A stretch of DNA of 64,000 bases from Sipunculus nudus. Its lineage: Eukaryota; Annelida; Sipuncula; Golfingiida; Sipunculidae. Of the stretch, positions 1 through 11,300 are shown in pieces. Where the stretch lies: NCBI GenBank assembly GCA_026874595.1, contig CM049318.1, forward strand, positions 25,067,956 through 25,131,955, read 5' to 3'. The position numbers were made by a program, and so were the translations under genes. A model generated the notes under the pieces. The model had not been told where the DNA came from. It saw only the letters and a program-made list of their open reading frames with translations, and did not search any database. How positions within the stretch are numbered: the first letter of the stretch is position 1; every line of letters starts with the position of its first letter.

Positions 1-300
1 AAACATAAACGTAGGTGGGAACACATGCCTTACTATTGTGCATACTAATGAGGCTGAGTGGGGAACTACGACGCTGGGCTACGTATCAAACAACTCAGTC
101 ACGGTCGAGTGGTTACATGCCCCTGACCGTAATTGAGGCGTTTCCCGGCCTGCGGGACCAAGAGACCTGGCCGTAAAACGGAATAGAGGAGTGACCGTAA
201 TTGACAACAAAATTATTGAAATATAACGGTCGAAAATTCGGGACCGGAAAATCTGACCATTATAGACGTATTGACCGTTATTGAGGCGTGGCCGTTCTAC
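1..300. other. Non-coding flank with a degenerate short repeat
   Basis: No gene is recognised. A short phrase close to GACCGTAATTGAGGCG occurs near 124-139 and again, changed, near 270-286, with further GACCGTAATTGA and GGCCGT fragments between them. This looks like a decayed direct repeat or the edge of a mobile element, but no boundaries can be set. Confidence 0.3.
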
Positions 301-304
301 TGTA

Positions 305-307
<3 letters not shown>

Positions 308-377
<70 letters not shown>
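308..377. repeat. (TA)n microsatellite
   Basis: An uninterrupted TA dinucleotide run of about 70 bp. The apparent open frame across it (runs of Tyr-Ile) is a product of the repeat and not a gene. Confidence 0.95.
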
Positions 378-379
<2 letters not shown>

Positions 380-914
380 CACTATAGTATAGTCTCTATA
401 ATTTTAAACAAAAATTGTTTATGTCCGCGCCGATCTGCTGGCAACTTGCACCCACATGCGCGTGACACGGCCTTGGTGCCTTCGTTCACTGATCAGAACT
501 CGCACAACGCACGTGTTGTTTCCTGTGGTTTTTTTTTTTCACAGACTAGCTGGCTCTGTTTTCACAAACCATGTGTACCATTGATACAATGTTTCACGAC
601 ATTGTTTGGGACGAGAGACAAGTAACACAGTGTATCTGCTGCGTCATACAAACGAAGCGGCAGAATTTGTCAGGACCACATGTAGTTTGTTTTGGTAATG
701 GTGACCTTTCACCTTGGGCTCAAGGTCGGTCATCGCACATGCGCGCCTGTAATGCTGAAATGGTCTGTCATTCCTGCGATCCAAGGTGGACTACAGAACG
801 ATACATGTAATGTAGTTAGCTTCAAATAAGCATTTATAAAATTTCTCGAGTTTCACTTTTTTAAGTTCTTTTTCCGCGATCTCACCATACAATTATCACA
901 AACTGTATATCCAG

Positions 915-1120
915 GGGTGGATCCGTGATTTAGGAAAAGGAGGGGTCCATCCCACGAGGACTAATGGCAAAACCTAAAAAAGGGCTCCAGGTCCGGAAAA
1001 GGGGTGGGGCGGTCCAGGCTGCAAAACTGGTCCGAAACCCTTAAAAAAGGTTGCGGCGGCTGAAAAAAAGGAGAGGGGGGCGTTGGTGATGGGTTGGGGA
1101 TGGGGGGGGGGGGGGGTCCC
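915..1120. repeat. Dispersed repeat with terminal poly-G tract
   Basis: The segment runs from a phrase GGGGTGGATCCGTGATTTAG through GGACTAATGGCAAAACC to a 15-G homopolymer at about 1102-1116. A diverged second copy with the same order of phrases (GGAGGATTAATGACAAAACC, a GGGGTGGGG stretch, an A-rich run before TTGCGGC) lies at 18350-18500, so this is an interspersed family and not unique sequence. Confidence 0.55.
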
Positions 1121-1199
1121 CCCAAGCCTCTCGATTCGCTTCTGGTATCCATTATAATATGAATTATATAAAAAACGAGCAAAATACCAACACCAAACG

Positions 1200-2225
1200 A
1201 GTAAAAGTTCTTGTCTATAAAGGAGAACTTAAAAAGATCCCATATTATTCATAAGATCAACCTTTTGACTCGCAACACCACAGGTAATGCTAATGTACAC
1301 AAGACAACAATTAGACCTCAGTTAAAGCGATTATATTAACCTGTGGAGCTGGGGTGTCTTTTTCACGAAGGTTCAAAATCCGCGGTGGTACCACTTTCGC
1401 GAAGATGTTGAATTTCCAACCCTCACGAACAAAAAGCCTTCCACAGTATACAAGGGGACCAAGCCTGAGGAACATTCATGTAATTAGTGCTAAAAGGAAT
1501 CCTCGAGTACCCGAGTTCGATTATATCTAAGCTATTACTCGGGATCGAAATCTGGAAACGCGGACTCATACAAGTCTTCTTTCAAAGGCAAGAAAGCAGA
1601 TATCCTGTGTTGTTCTTAACTACACTTTTTTCAAATTTAATCAATATAAGATAATTGTTTCTAATCAGTTAAAATTATGTTCTTCCGCTTTAAAAATCCA
1701 CGGTTTTCATTCACCTAACTTCATTTAGAATCGACATGCCTTCATTTACAGTCATGCCTTCATATATAAATTTGCGTTTTTGCGTTTTTCTATGTTTTTT
1801 TTTAATCAGCCTGCAGAAGGTTGCCTTGGTAAGGAGTACTGGAGTTTGGCCATCAATGCTGAAACCTTTAATTCACTGCTTGTTTCAGTCTATCTTGTTG
1901 GTCCCAGGACTGTTTATCAACCGTTAACCCATACAGCGTCTGAACCAGAATTATAAAGAATCCAAGTGATTCCGATGATGTATAAATACTTCTAAATTAG
2001 CTGAAGTTATTACATTATACTCTAATGTGACCGATATTAAGAACAAAATTATTTTTGTATAAAACGCTTTGTAGGCCAATTAAAGTGGCAATGAAAACTG
2101 GATATAATTTAGACCCTAAAGTTCCTTCGATGGTACACGCGATGCCCAGCTCCTCAAAATTGCAGCTTTGTGGCAAAATGGTTTTATGGGGTCTGATTCC
2201 AGTAGCAGACATATACACTCATGGG
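1200..2225. other. Gene-free stretch
   Basis: No convincing exon, RNA gene or bounded element was seen. Opposite-strand open frames between 2015 and 2264 overlap one another, lack splice sites and carry no recognisable motif. Confidence 0.4.
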
Positions 2226-2229
2226 TGTC

Positions 2230-2580
2230 AATCTTCGAAATATTTGCACAGCAATTGCTCATAAAAGGTTCTTGAAATACCCAGGTAGCGATATTGTATT
2301 TCCGACGGGTCAGAAATGTGATAGGGCACATCCTCTCCATGGTGCCAATAACCAGTTAAATTCTCATGGCATTCACTTGAAGAGTTCTTTAGAAAGTATG
2401 TGACCAAGGAATTCGAAGATCGCTACCTGGTGATCATATTTTATTTCCGACGGGTCCGAAATTCGATAGTGCCCATCCCCTAATAAATGACAATCTTTGG
2501 TAAAACTTTCACGGCAATATCTTGAAAAGTTCTTGAGATAATGCACGCAAAAGAGACGGACAGACGGACGGAAACCCTGA
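2230..2580. repeat. Molluscan-type interspersed repeat with internal duplication
   Basis: The phrase TATTTCCGACGGGTC followed by GAAAT..GATAG.GC.CATCC occurs twice (near 2296 and 2443). CCAGGTAGCGAT near 2280 has an inverted partner, ATCGCTACCTGG, near 2420. The segment ends in GACGGACAGACGGACGG near 2560, a tail typical of abundant molluscan repeats. It is non-coding. Confidence 0.55.
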
Positions 2581-2599
2581 TTATTATGGGGCGATCACC

Positions 2600-3395
2600 T
2601 ACCCTGGGCCTTAATAATATATCATCACAACGGAAACTTCGTGCCAATCATTATCTATTGAGGAAAATCTTTGACCTAACGCGAGCCATACCCATAACTA
2701 ATTGCATAACCTGCATGTCTTTATATATTTTGTTCATGGGAAACTTTGTAAAGGCCACATACAAATATATCATTCACTAACTAAAAACAGGAAAGGTGCA
2801 GAGAGGAAAGAGTGTATATAATGTATATCTATATATGCCAAACTGTATTTTCAAAAAGCAAGGCATTTATAAGATGGGCTTTTTTTCATAGTTTCACAGT
2901 TAACACTAGACTATAAATAACAAAAAAATTCTTAAGCTTGTTCAGTTGTCTAAATCTACATAGAATTTCCTCTTTGAGAACGCAGGGTTGATTTCATTAT
3001 AACAATTATTATTTACGACAAACCTTAATTTCTCTTACTCAACACATGCTTGCTAAAATATTCTGCTGCTAGATGCAATATTATTTTTATTCTCGTGTTA
3101 CACAATTACCGATTCTCTACAATGTGTTTACAATAAATCATTAAAACTATTACCTCTGAGTAGCAGGTCTGAGACATTTAGAAGCTAGAGAGCGAAGAAT
3201 TTTTGAAGAGGGGATTTAAATAAAACATCCTAGATATGCTATCTGTTAGGTTAGCTTCAAGCAACAGTGTGGTAATGACATGGTTTTGAGTCTGATAACG
3301 GTTTTGTTATTTTCCTGATACGAATTCCATGAACTAAACTAGTCTCTGTTCTGGATGCAATGCACCCTGCATATAACAAACCCACCTGCTAAAAC
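2600..3395. other. Gene-free stretch
   Basis: AT-rich sequence with no recognisable coding exon, RNA gene or bounded repeat. Confidence 0.4.
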
Positions 3396-3401
3396 ATTTA
3401 C

Positions 3402-3573
3402 CTGACCTCAATTGTAACCTGCACTCCGCGTGATGTCTCCTGGCCCACAGCGTTAAAGAGACAATAGCGATGCCTCTCTGCTACCTGAGTAGGCGTGATG
3501 AGCATACCATCAATGTTCATTTCAAGTCTCACCGGCCCGGAAGCATAGGATTCTTTATAACGCATCGCAAATT
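3402..3573 (-). CDS. Candidate internal exon of an unidentified gene
   Basis: On the minus strand an open segment of about 57 codons is flanked by an acceptor (TTTATGTTTACAG) and a donor (CAG then GTAAATG). The peptide reads EFAMRYKESYASGP.. and ends ..GVQVTIEVR. Its second half (LLITPTQ style strand, then a Y-C pair, FNAVG and VQVTIEV) loosely resembles the last strands of an immunoglobulin-like domain, but the usual Y-x-C spacing is not kept, so this is only an impression. It probably belongs with the minus-strand exon candidates at 4445-4630 and 7275-7565. The phase (needs one base from the previous exon) does not fit a direct join to the 4445-4630 segment, so an exon between them is missing or one border is wrong. 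Confidence 0.4.
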
Positions 3574-3599
3574 CTGTAAACATAAAATGGTATTTGGAA

Positions 3600-4440
3600 A
3601 CAAATGGGATAAAAAAAGACCAAATGTATCTACAAGTGTTACTTCGTGGAACGCTACATGAGCAATATTAATGAAGGTGTGTATATTGCAAGGAATAAAT
3701 TATTCTATAAAGCTTCTGATACCAGTTATGTTTAATGTTAATATTGGACAATTATTAAATAATTTATATTATTCAGAGACTGTTATTTAAAAATGAATTT
3801 GCATTTGCAAACCAAATTTTCAGTTCTACATTTTTAATGGCAATACAAATTTAATTGAGTTTCTTTTAGCTCTTCATTTACATACAAATGTACTAACATT
3901 CGGACCCAGCCCGGTAAAGGGCGACATTATAAAAGAGCTGGACAAGGGTGAGAAGAGTCGAACAAATCGAAAAGAACTATCTCTTCCAGTGAACGGATTG
4001 GTTAAAATGTGCAGTCCTTCACATTCCCATGTCCAGTTTGCGAATACATGTTTAGCAATTTGTCTTATTCAGCGTCCATTAATTTCTCATCATAATTTGC
4101 TGTTTTAGAATATTATAGGTGTCCCAAATTGTCTGTAAACGAGGGTTTAATTTTTTTTTAAAAATTGCCAACAATTGTATCAGGGCTTCACCCATGCATC
4201 CTACATACCCTGTGCCGTTGATCTAAGAGGGGAGTGCCAATATTCGTATGGTTTATGGGGATTTACATTTTTTATTTACAAAGCCTTGCTTTATATTCTA
4301 TAAAAATACCTGTCCTTGTATTAAATTTATCTGCCTGTGTTCTACAGTTAATTACTCATATCATATGAAGTAATGCTTGTGGCACTATTCCTATTTAGGA
4401 TTAGATATTATATTAATAATTAGTTCATCTGTTTTATTTG
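3600..4440. other. Presumed intron, nothing recognised
   Basis: AT-rich sequence between two minus-strand exon candidates. No element boundaries, RNA genes or further exons could be identified. Confidence 0.35.
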
Positions 4441-4444
4441 ATAC

Positions 4445-4630
4445 CTGTATATTGAACATCCGGGTTCCCTTTTGATATGATGGTTGATTCGGGCAGGAAA
4501 TTTTGACGAGGCGATCTTCTCAAACCGTTTATTGTGATAATCGTCAATAATCATTTCTACCTTTCGGTGAATCTCCTGCCGAATGGCCTCTTCTTCAAAA
4601 TATGTAGGAGGTGACGTGAGGGCTCAACAT
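4445..4630 (-). CDS. Candidate internal exon of an unidentified gene
   Basis: On the minus strand an open frame of about 58 codons ends at a donor (ATATACAG then GTATCA). It reads SPPTYFEEEAIRQEIHRK.., then ..MIIDDYHNKRFEKIASS and ..INHHIKREPGC. The other two frames contain stops. The charged, helix-like composition differs from the surrounding AT-rich sequence. The 5' border is uncertain; an AG near 4630 (ATGATGTTGAG) is the best acceptor seen. I do not recognise the family. It ends in phase 2, which does not match the exon candidate at 3402-3573 directly. Confidence 0.35.
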
Positions 4631-4764
4631 CATAGTGCAAAACACGTAAAGGAACGCTTCTGTTGTCTTCGGGTAAGGATTGGATTATTTGCGTTTGAAT
4701 ATGCGATCAATCGACATCGACCATTTGTAGACAGAAAGAAAACGACCTAAATCGGTAATACATG

Positions 4765-5940
4765 CAGTCAAACCTCTCCTAACGACCAACCCGGTTTGGC
4801 AACCACCTCAAAACCACGACCGCTTTTCAAGAGTATCGATTCTATATACAGTGAAGACCGCTTATTGTCATGTCGGTGGTGCATGCATAGATTATGATAA
4901 TAACCGGGATGTGACGGGCTTCAACATCGATGTCCTTATGAGTCACAGAAGAAGCGTTATGTCTCAAATGTTGTTAAATAAATCGTCAATAAAAAGGAAA
5001 CAGAAACGTTAATGAATATTTTTATTGCACAACAGCATATCAAATCCGCATGCCGCTATAACTGACAAAAATCCGACTTGCCAACATAAAGAGACGTAGC
5101 GTCTGGGTCATGAGGTCAAATGTCTGGAAATATGCGGCACAGTTAAAACGTTATGCATAGGGAAAACTATTTTATTGATAATAATTATCCCGACTTTTGC
5201 GCCTTATTTTCCGGATATCTTATTAATGACTCAAACTTCCATGATCTTCTTTATGACAGGTCTGTTTGGGGAGCGGGCATCGTCATGCTATTGTCATCTT
5301 TCTGAAGTTTTGCCGCGATTGAGGTTTTGGACAGGGTATATCCTCTAGTGCTCACAAAACCTCCAGGTTTTCGTGGAGCCTTAAACGGGAATTCCAGTCG
5401 TTAGAAACGTATAGAGCTCGTGCTTCATATCATCTGGGCGAAACGTCACCAAGGTGTAAACCACGGCCTTGCAAAGGCCAGAAGTTCATTATGTATGACA
5501 TGGGATCGCAAACATCGCCCTTGTTAACGTACCGTGGTATCTTAAGACATTAATTAGCTAAGTGACGGGGAGCGACTTGCATGCATCACTAAACTTGCCT
5601 GCCGCACACAGGTGGGAGATGATACGCATACAGATACGCCTGACCGATTACAGGCTCTTGGCTCTTTGATCGCCGTGTCGGCATCTGATGTGATATTAAC
5701 TGCGATCTGGTATCACTACCAAGGGTTCCAAGCATGACAATAAACGGGATTATGACAATATTCCATGATATTAAACGGGAGATTTACCATTGTTTATATA
5801 GGAAATGGTTTGGGATTTCAGATTTATATGACAAAAAACGGGATTTTCTATTAACCGATATGACACAAAGTGGACTCAAAGTGGGCTCAAAGTGTATATG
5901 ACCTCACTTAGACGATCACCTCGAAAATGCAACCATGCAC
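4765..5940. repeat. Decayed DNA-transposon-like region with inverted ends
   Basis: CCGCTTATTGTCATGTCGG near 4859-4877 faces an inverted partner, seen on the plus strand as CCAAGCATGACAATAAACGG near 5729-5748. Further TGACA..AAACGGGA phrases follow at 5755-5870. The left edge (CAGTCAAACCTCTCCTAACG) resembles pogo/Tigger-type termini. No transposase frame survives. Boundaries and class are uncertain. Confidence 0.4.
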
Positions 5941-5959
5941 TTTAGGGAGGGCCCATGGG

Positions 5960-7270
5960 TAGTCGTAATTCTTAGGTTTCATTGTATATCATATTACAAA
6001 ATTTATACATATCCTAAAGCAAACAGTTTTCGTATCTCGGAAAAACATTTCATATCGGTGTCTTTTCTTCCAGGGAACATCAACTGAATGTTTAACATTA
6101 ATGGCAACAACTGTGACCTTCTAGCAATGTAACAATGTTGTTTTATCTAGCAACAACATGAAGCATTTTTTAAAAATACTTCGGTAGGTGAATTCTTGAG
6201 TCGTGCAATTATATGAGGACAATCAGACAAGAAATATTGTGACTGATATTAATTTTACCCAGCTGTATTTATATAGAACAATACAAGAGACCATCGCCCT
6301 CTTTAGAGAGACCTATTTATTGTCACTTTATTTGTACGGCAAAAAAATTACGCATGGATTAATTATAAAACCTCTCCGCTAACAAAGTATCGGGACAATT
6401 AAGGTTCAATTTTATCGCAGTTTCTTCACCGAATACGTATCCCTGTTACCTATATATGTCGTATTTTAGACGACGTTGCTCATACTTTAGTTACTTTAAG
6501 TGCAGCGTGTGTTGGTACATGTACTCACCGGGATCTAACAGGAGGCCTATTAGTTCTCTTGTTTTTTTTTAACACTCGGCGACGACTGGACTTTCTACCC
6601 GGATTATCAAAGCACAGAATACTAAGCACTAAAAATATTTGTGAATATGTTTTGGGGGATGTGTCATAATTACTAGATAATTTTTATTAATATTTTTCCA
6701 TAATTACCAATAACAACCTGTGGAACATATTCTATATACACGCCGAATGTATCCTTAACTGAGAGCGAGAGAGAGAGAAGGAGAGAGAGAGAGAGAGAGT
6801 AACCGGTGTTTGGTCTTTCACTGAAGACCCATGCGCAAGTCCTGTATACAGTCTCGAAAAAAACGCCAAGGTCCATTTCTTCTCTAATAAAACGAGCAGT
6901 GTTCTTCATCCATCGTTATATTAATATTCGCACAAAAACACACAGAGACCACGAATCTGACTCATTTGGCAATTATCGTTAACGAAAATCTTTCTATCTC
7001 TTAACTCTTGTATAACTGCGAACCTTGAAAGCACAGCTATACAAAAGAGCTGAATATTTTCAGTAATAACAGATCTTTATAATAATAACTATTAATAATT
7101 TCAGATATAACAGACACGCGTTCGTGCAGTGAAATATTACGGGAAAATATAGACGAGAACGGTCAACATGCTAGAAAATATTAAATATATATATTTTTCA
7201 TATGAATTCATAATAATTCAGGTGAATTCCTGCTAAAAAGAACCTTTTGACCTTTTCCTCTTCGCTCTTA
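5960..7270. other. Gene-free stretch with a short (GA)n tract
   Basis: The only distinct feature is a GA-rich microsatellite at about 6764-6799. The minus-strand open frame crossing it (Ser-Leu runs) is a product of the repeat. Confidence 0.5.
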
Positions 7271-7274
7271 TTAG

Positions 7275-7565
7275 TTATTGAAGAAGAGCAGGACAGAAAG
7301 CTGGCGATTGGAGAATCAATACATGTGTTTCAATAGATGGAGGTGCCACTAGACGTTTATCACGCAATTCCTCTATGAACTGATGACAACGCCTCTGGAA
7401 ATGCCCGTATTTGGTCTTGGCATATACCACATTTTTTTCATAAATCCTGAAAAATTAGAATTTATTTTGCAACCGGAGATATCGCATCGCCATCTGAGCA
7501 GGTGTATCCACAATCTGGCTAAGCGAACTCGCAGCTTCAACCTGGTCTTCTAATATTCTAGTCAT
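7275..7565 (-). CDS. Protein-like frame interrupted by one stop or a 27-nt intron
   Basis: On the minus strand, from an ATG at 7565, the frame reads MTRILEDQVEAASSLSQ.. to ..MAMRYLR, then nine codons including one TAA (7447-7473), then IYEKNVVYAKTKYGHFQ.. through ..FIEELRDKRLVAPPS to a TAA at 7275. The nine intervening codons begin GT and end TTTTTCAG, so removing them as a 27-nt intron joins the two halves in frame (LR then IYEKN). A 27-nt intron would be extremely short for a metazoan. Alternatives are two separate exons that only look contiguous, or a pseudogene with one stop. Family not recognised. It lies 616 bp downstream of the oxidase stop codon on the same strand and probably belongs with the exon candidates at 4445-4630 and 3402-3573. 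Confidence 0.4.
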
Positions 7566-7619
7566 AATTAATTAGCTCAGTGTTGTGGCCAGTACTTGAG
7601 GGCATGGAGCAACGTAAGT

Positions 7620-8100
7620 GTCAGAATATACAATCCATAAAATACACAATGTTAGCCTTTTAAAAGCAATCCATAAAATAAACAATGTGAGCCTTTAAAA
7701 AGTCATCAAAATAACATAGTAGGACTCTGTGTAATAAACCCTCTAGATTTCTCTATTTTCTGAGAATATAAATAATAATAATTATTTAACACCCAGGTAG
7801 CGTTGTTTCTTATTTTGAGGTTCTTTTGTAATTGAAAATTACACAATTTACCATCATATGCATGGCTCTTTACTTTAAAAAGTTTCTACAATAACATGTA
7901 TATACGTTTTAAGAATTATCCAAAATGAGCATCTAATTGTAATAATGTGTTTTTATCACAAATTACCGTATCCCGATCATTAATGCTTAATTTGTCGGAG
8001 TTTTCGTCCATTCACAGTTTGTTACTGTCTTCTTTAAAACAAATGTTCTTTGGCATGGCTCAACAATCAGTCAAAAGGCCACGTCTTTCCGGGCGCCGCT
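7620..8100. other. Short intergenic stretch with a 46-bp tandem duplication
   Basis: The phrase CAATCCATAAAATA.ACAATGT.AGCCTTT occurs twice in tandem between about 7630 and 7700. The remainder is AT-rich sequence between the oxidase 3' end and the next gene candidate. Confidence 0.45.
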
Positions 8101-8101
8101 G

Positions 8102-8107
8102 TTTAAT
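8102..8107 (-). terminator. Possible polyadenylation signal of the oxidase gene
   Basis: TTTAAT on the plus strand gives ATTAAA, the commonest variant poly(A) signal, about 75 nt downstream of the oxidase stop codon at 8181. No AATAAA was seen on the minus strand between 7565 and 8181. The assignment rests on position only. Confidence 0.3.
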
Positions 8108-8180
8108 CACGTAGCGACATCATTGGTTGATATCAGAAGGGTCTGACCAGTCAGATGAGCTGATTGAATAGATTAGCCAA

Positions 8181-8359
8181 TCAGCACGATTGTTTGACAA
8201 GTTTGGTGTTCCAGACGTCCCGCAGGTCACGACAGCCAGAGAGGGTCATGGTTTCCTCTAGTTCTTCCTGCAGTGACTTTAGAACCTGGGTGACCCCGGC
8301 TTGACCGCCTGAAGCCAAGCCCCACAGAACTGGACGCCCCACTAGGACCACATCTGCTC
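8181..8359 (-). CDS. 2-hydroxy-acid oxidase, coding exon 3 (residues 348-406)
   Basis: Acceptor TCTTCCTTCAG, then [16 protein letters not shown].. and the C-terminal helix [14 protein letters not shown], ending [10 protein letters not shown] and a TGA. The GRP motif and the TMxLxGC helix are standard for the family. The last three residues, QSC, do not fit a peroxisomal PTS1. Confidence 0.93.
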
Positions 8360-11300
8360 CTGAAGGAAGAGAGTTTGTATCAGTTATGTAGGACTCGAGT
8401 CCTGACATGTACTCCAGTCCGGATCGAGTCCGCTTTTTCAGGGACTCGGGCTCGGACTTTAGCTCGGACTCGGCGGTCAGAACTCGAAAAATCTCGAAAC
8501 CAGCAGAACAAATAGTTTGTCACGTAATAAAATTCAATTGTTAAAACCCACCATAAAGGCTCACATTTGCAAACTAATGAAATAATATTATCAAAACAAG
8601 TATATACTGTATCCCAAACTCAATCTCTGCATTGAAGTTATAATATGCAATATCAAAGTAAAAACCTTGTGTAAACTAACTTACAAAAACACGTGATGAT
8701 CTCAAATTCGAATTTTAATGTGCTTTAAACAAAAATATTCGGACTTGGACTCAGGTAACAAAAGACTCGGACTCGAAGAAAGCGGACATGTACTCAAACC
8801 TCAAGGTCTCGGACTTGCACTCAAACCTCAAGGACTCGGACTTGGACTCACACCTCAAGGACTCGGACTTGGACTCAAACCTCAAAGACTCGGACTTGAA
8901 CTCAAACCTCAAGGACTCGGACTTGGACTCAAACCTCAAGGACTTGGTCTTGTACTCAAACCTCAAGGACTCGGTTTTGGACTCAAACCTCAAGGACTCG
9001 GTGTTGGACTCAAACCTCAAGGTCTTGGACTTGGACTCACACCTCAAGGACTCGGACTTGGACTCACACCTCAAGGACTCGGACTTGAACTCAAACCTCA
9101 AGGACTCGGACTTGGACTCAAACCTCAAGGACTTGGTCTTGTACTCAAACCTCAAGGACTCGGTTTTGGACTCAAACCTCAAGGACTCGGTGTTGGACTC
9201 AAACCTCAAGGTCTTGGACTTGGACTCAAACCTCAAGGACTCGGACTTGGACTCACACCTCAAGGACTCGGACTTGGACTCAAACCTCATGGACTCGGTC
9301 TTGCACTCAAACCTCAAGGTCTAAGACTTGGACTCAAACCTCACTGACTTGGTCTTGCACTCAAACCTCAAGGACTCGGTCTTGAACTTAAACCTCAAGG
9401 ACTCGGACATGGACTCAAACCCTTCAGGACTCGGTCTTGCACCCAAACCTCAAGGACTCAGACTTGGACTCAAACCTCAAGGACTCGGACTTGGACTCAA
9501 ACCTCCAAGACTCGGACTTGCACTCAAACCTCAAGGACTCGGATTTGCACACAGATTCGGATAGTGGGGACTCGACCACAACACTGGTTTGTACAATTTA
9601 GCAGGTAAGTCCATTGTATAGAAAAAATCGAAACACACCGTTAATATTCAAATCTTCGAAATAAGTAGGTTTTGATTAGGATGGATGAGAGTTAATGTTT
9701 AAGATTTCGACCCAAAGGAATTCATTACAACTAGTATGTTCTGTTATTAGTTCGAACAAAAATGATATTTTTTTAAGTTTTATAATGTTCGAAGCGTCTG
9801 CAACATTGGGGATTTCAAAAATGCTTCTGTCATCTGAAGCGTTTAAATCCGGCAATGTGCATACCTAACGGCGGAGACTGTCAATGGGTGTTCGGGTCCG
9901 GTTCATGGACAGGAAAGATAAGGAACATATATAGATAACTTAACTTTCGAAAGTAAACTTGCAGTTAAAGACTAGGTCCTTGAGACGCTGTCCGTCGGCC
10001 CCTGTGATCTGCACCTGATTTCAGTTGACAAATCGGTGAAGTTTGCAAATTTGAAACAAATACAACAATAACTCATTATGCGTCTTTTGGGCATAATTTT
10101 TGTAGAACGGGTGAATTGTATATGCCGCCACATAGCAAGAGAAAAGTTTATTTTGTGTAGTAACTGAAACATATACAAGGAATCATTACACGATGTGAGC
10201 TTGAATAAAACAGTATACAATGATAATGTACCTAGGGCCAGTAGTCTGAACACGTCGAGCCCTGAGCGGACACCCCCGTCAACCAGTATGGGACACTTGC
10301 CTCCCACGGCCGCCAAGATGTCTGGCAGGGCATCCGCAGTAGATATCACCGAGTCAAGCTGCCTGGAAACAGAAAACCTTATACTAAAACAACATATACT
10401 AAACGTAGTTTTCTATTGACGGACTGGATGGAAAAATATTATTTGGGCTATCGAGTCATCCTGATAACTGAAAAGCGCAGCATTAAGTAATCCGATTACG
10501 TATTATGCACGTACGGTCAGTTCTCATGTCGATAAATGTTTATTCTGTCTCATAACTCCTTTCATTATTGATTCCAGAGCCATGTACAAATGATCCTCAG
10601 GTAATAAGGAGTTATAGACCCTAATACTTATTATTCAGTTATACATGTTTTAAAGCGTTCCGCTATGTGGCTTCTCTGTTGGAATAAGAACTATTCTACA
10701 AAGGCCTACATTTGTACCGTGATGTAGTTCTTATATAAGCCTACAATTATATATGAGAATAAGAATATATTCTGATTCACAATATATAAACCAATTTTCG
10801 CTATTTCATACCAGAAATGGTAGACTGCAATGTATACTTACCGGCCTCCATGGTTGGATACGTAAATGGCGGCCACCCCGTGACGTAATGCCTCCTTGGC
10901 GTCATCAGGGTGCAAAATTCCTTTAAGTATCACAGGAAGTGACGTCATAGATACCAGCCAATCAATATCCGCCCACTCAAGACTTGAATTGAATGGCGGG
11001 ATTTGTAAATCCTGGTCACAGCTTAGGTTACCAACGTAAAAATCGGACAAGACATTATTCAGATTATGTCCGTATAATTTTGTATAAGGTCGCTTAGAAT
11101 ACGTTTTTGGATGATCTACTGTTACTACCAGAGCTTTTGCGCCTGATAATTCAGCACGACGCGCTATTTTAAGTGAGAACTCTCTGTGCTCTTTGCTGTA
11201 AATATAAAGCTGTTGCCATCGCATACAGGAAGGAGACGCCGATGCCACTTCCTCCATGCTATAAGATGACATCATACTTTGAACCATCACATGGCCTCGC

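Noticed and set aside
281-625. 114-codon open frame with Tyr-Ile repeats
   Set aside because: It starts in a (TA)n microsatellite, and the rest shows no protein-like features or splice borders.
8718-9564. Long open frames on both strands with [18 protein letters not shown] and SESLRFESK repeats
   Set aside because: They translate a 27-bp minisatellite inside an intron. Frames stay open only because the unit length is divisible by three and contains no stop.
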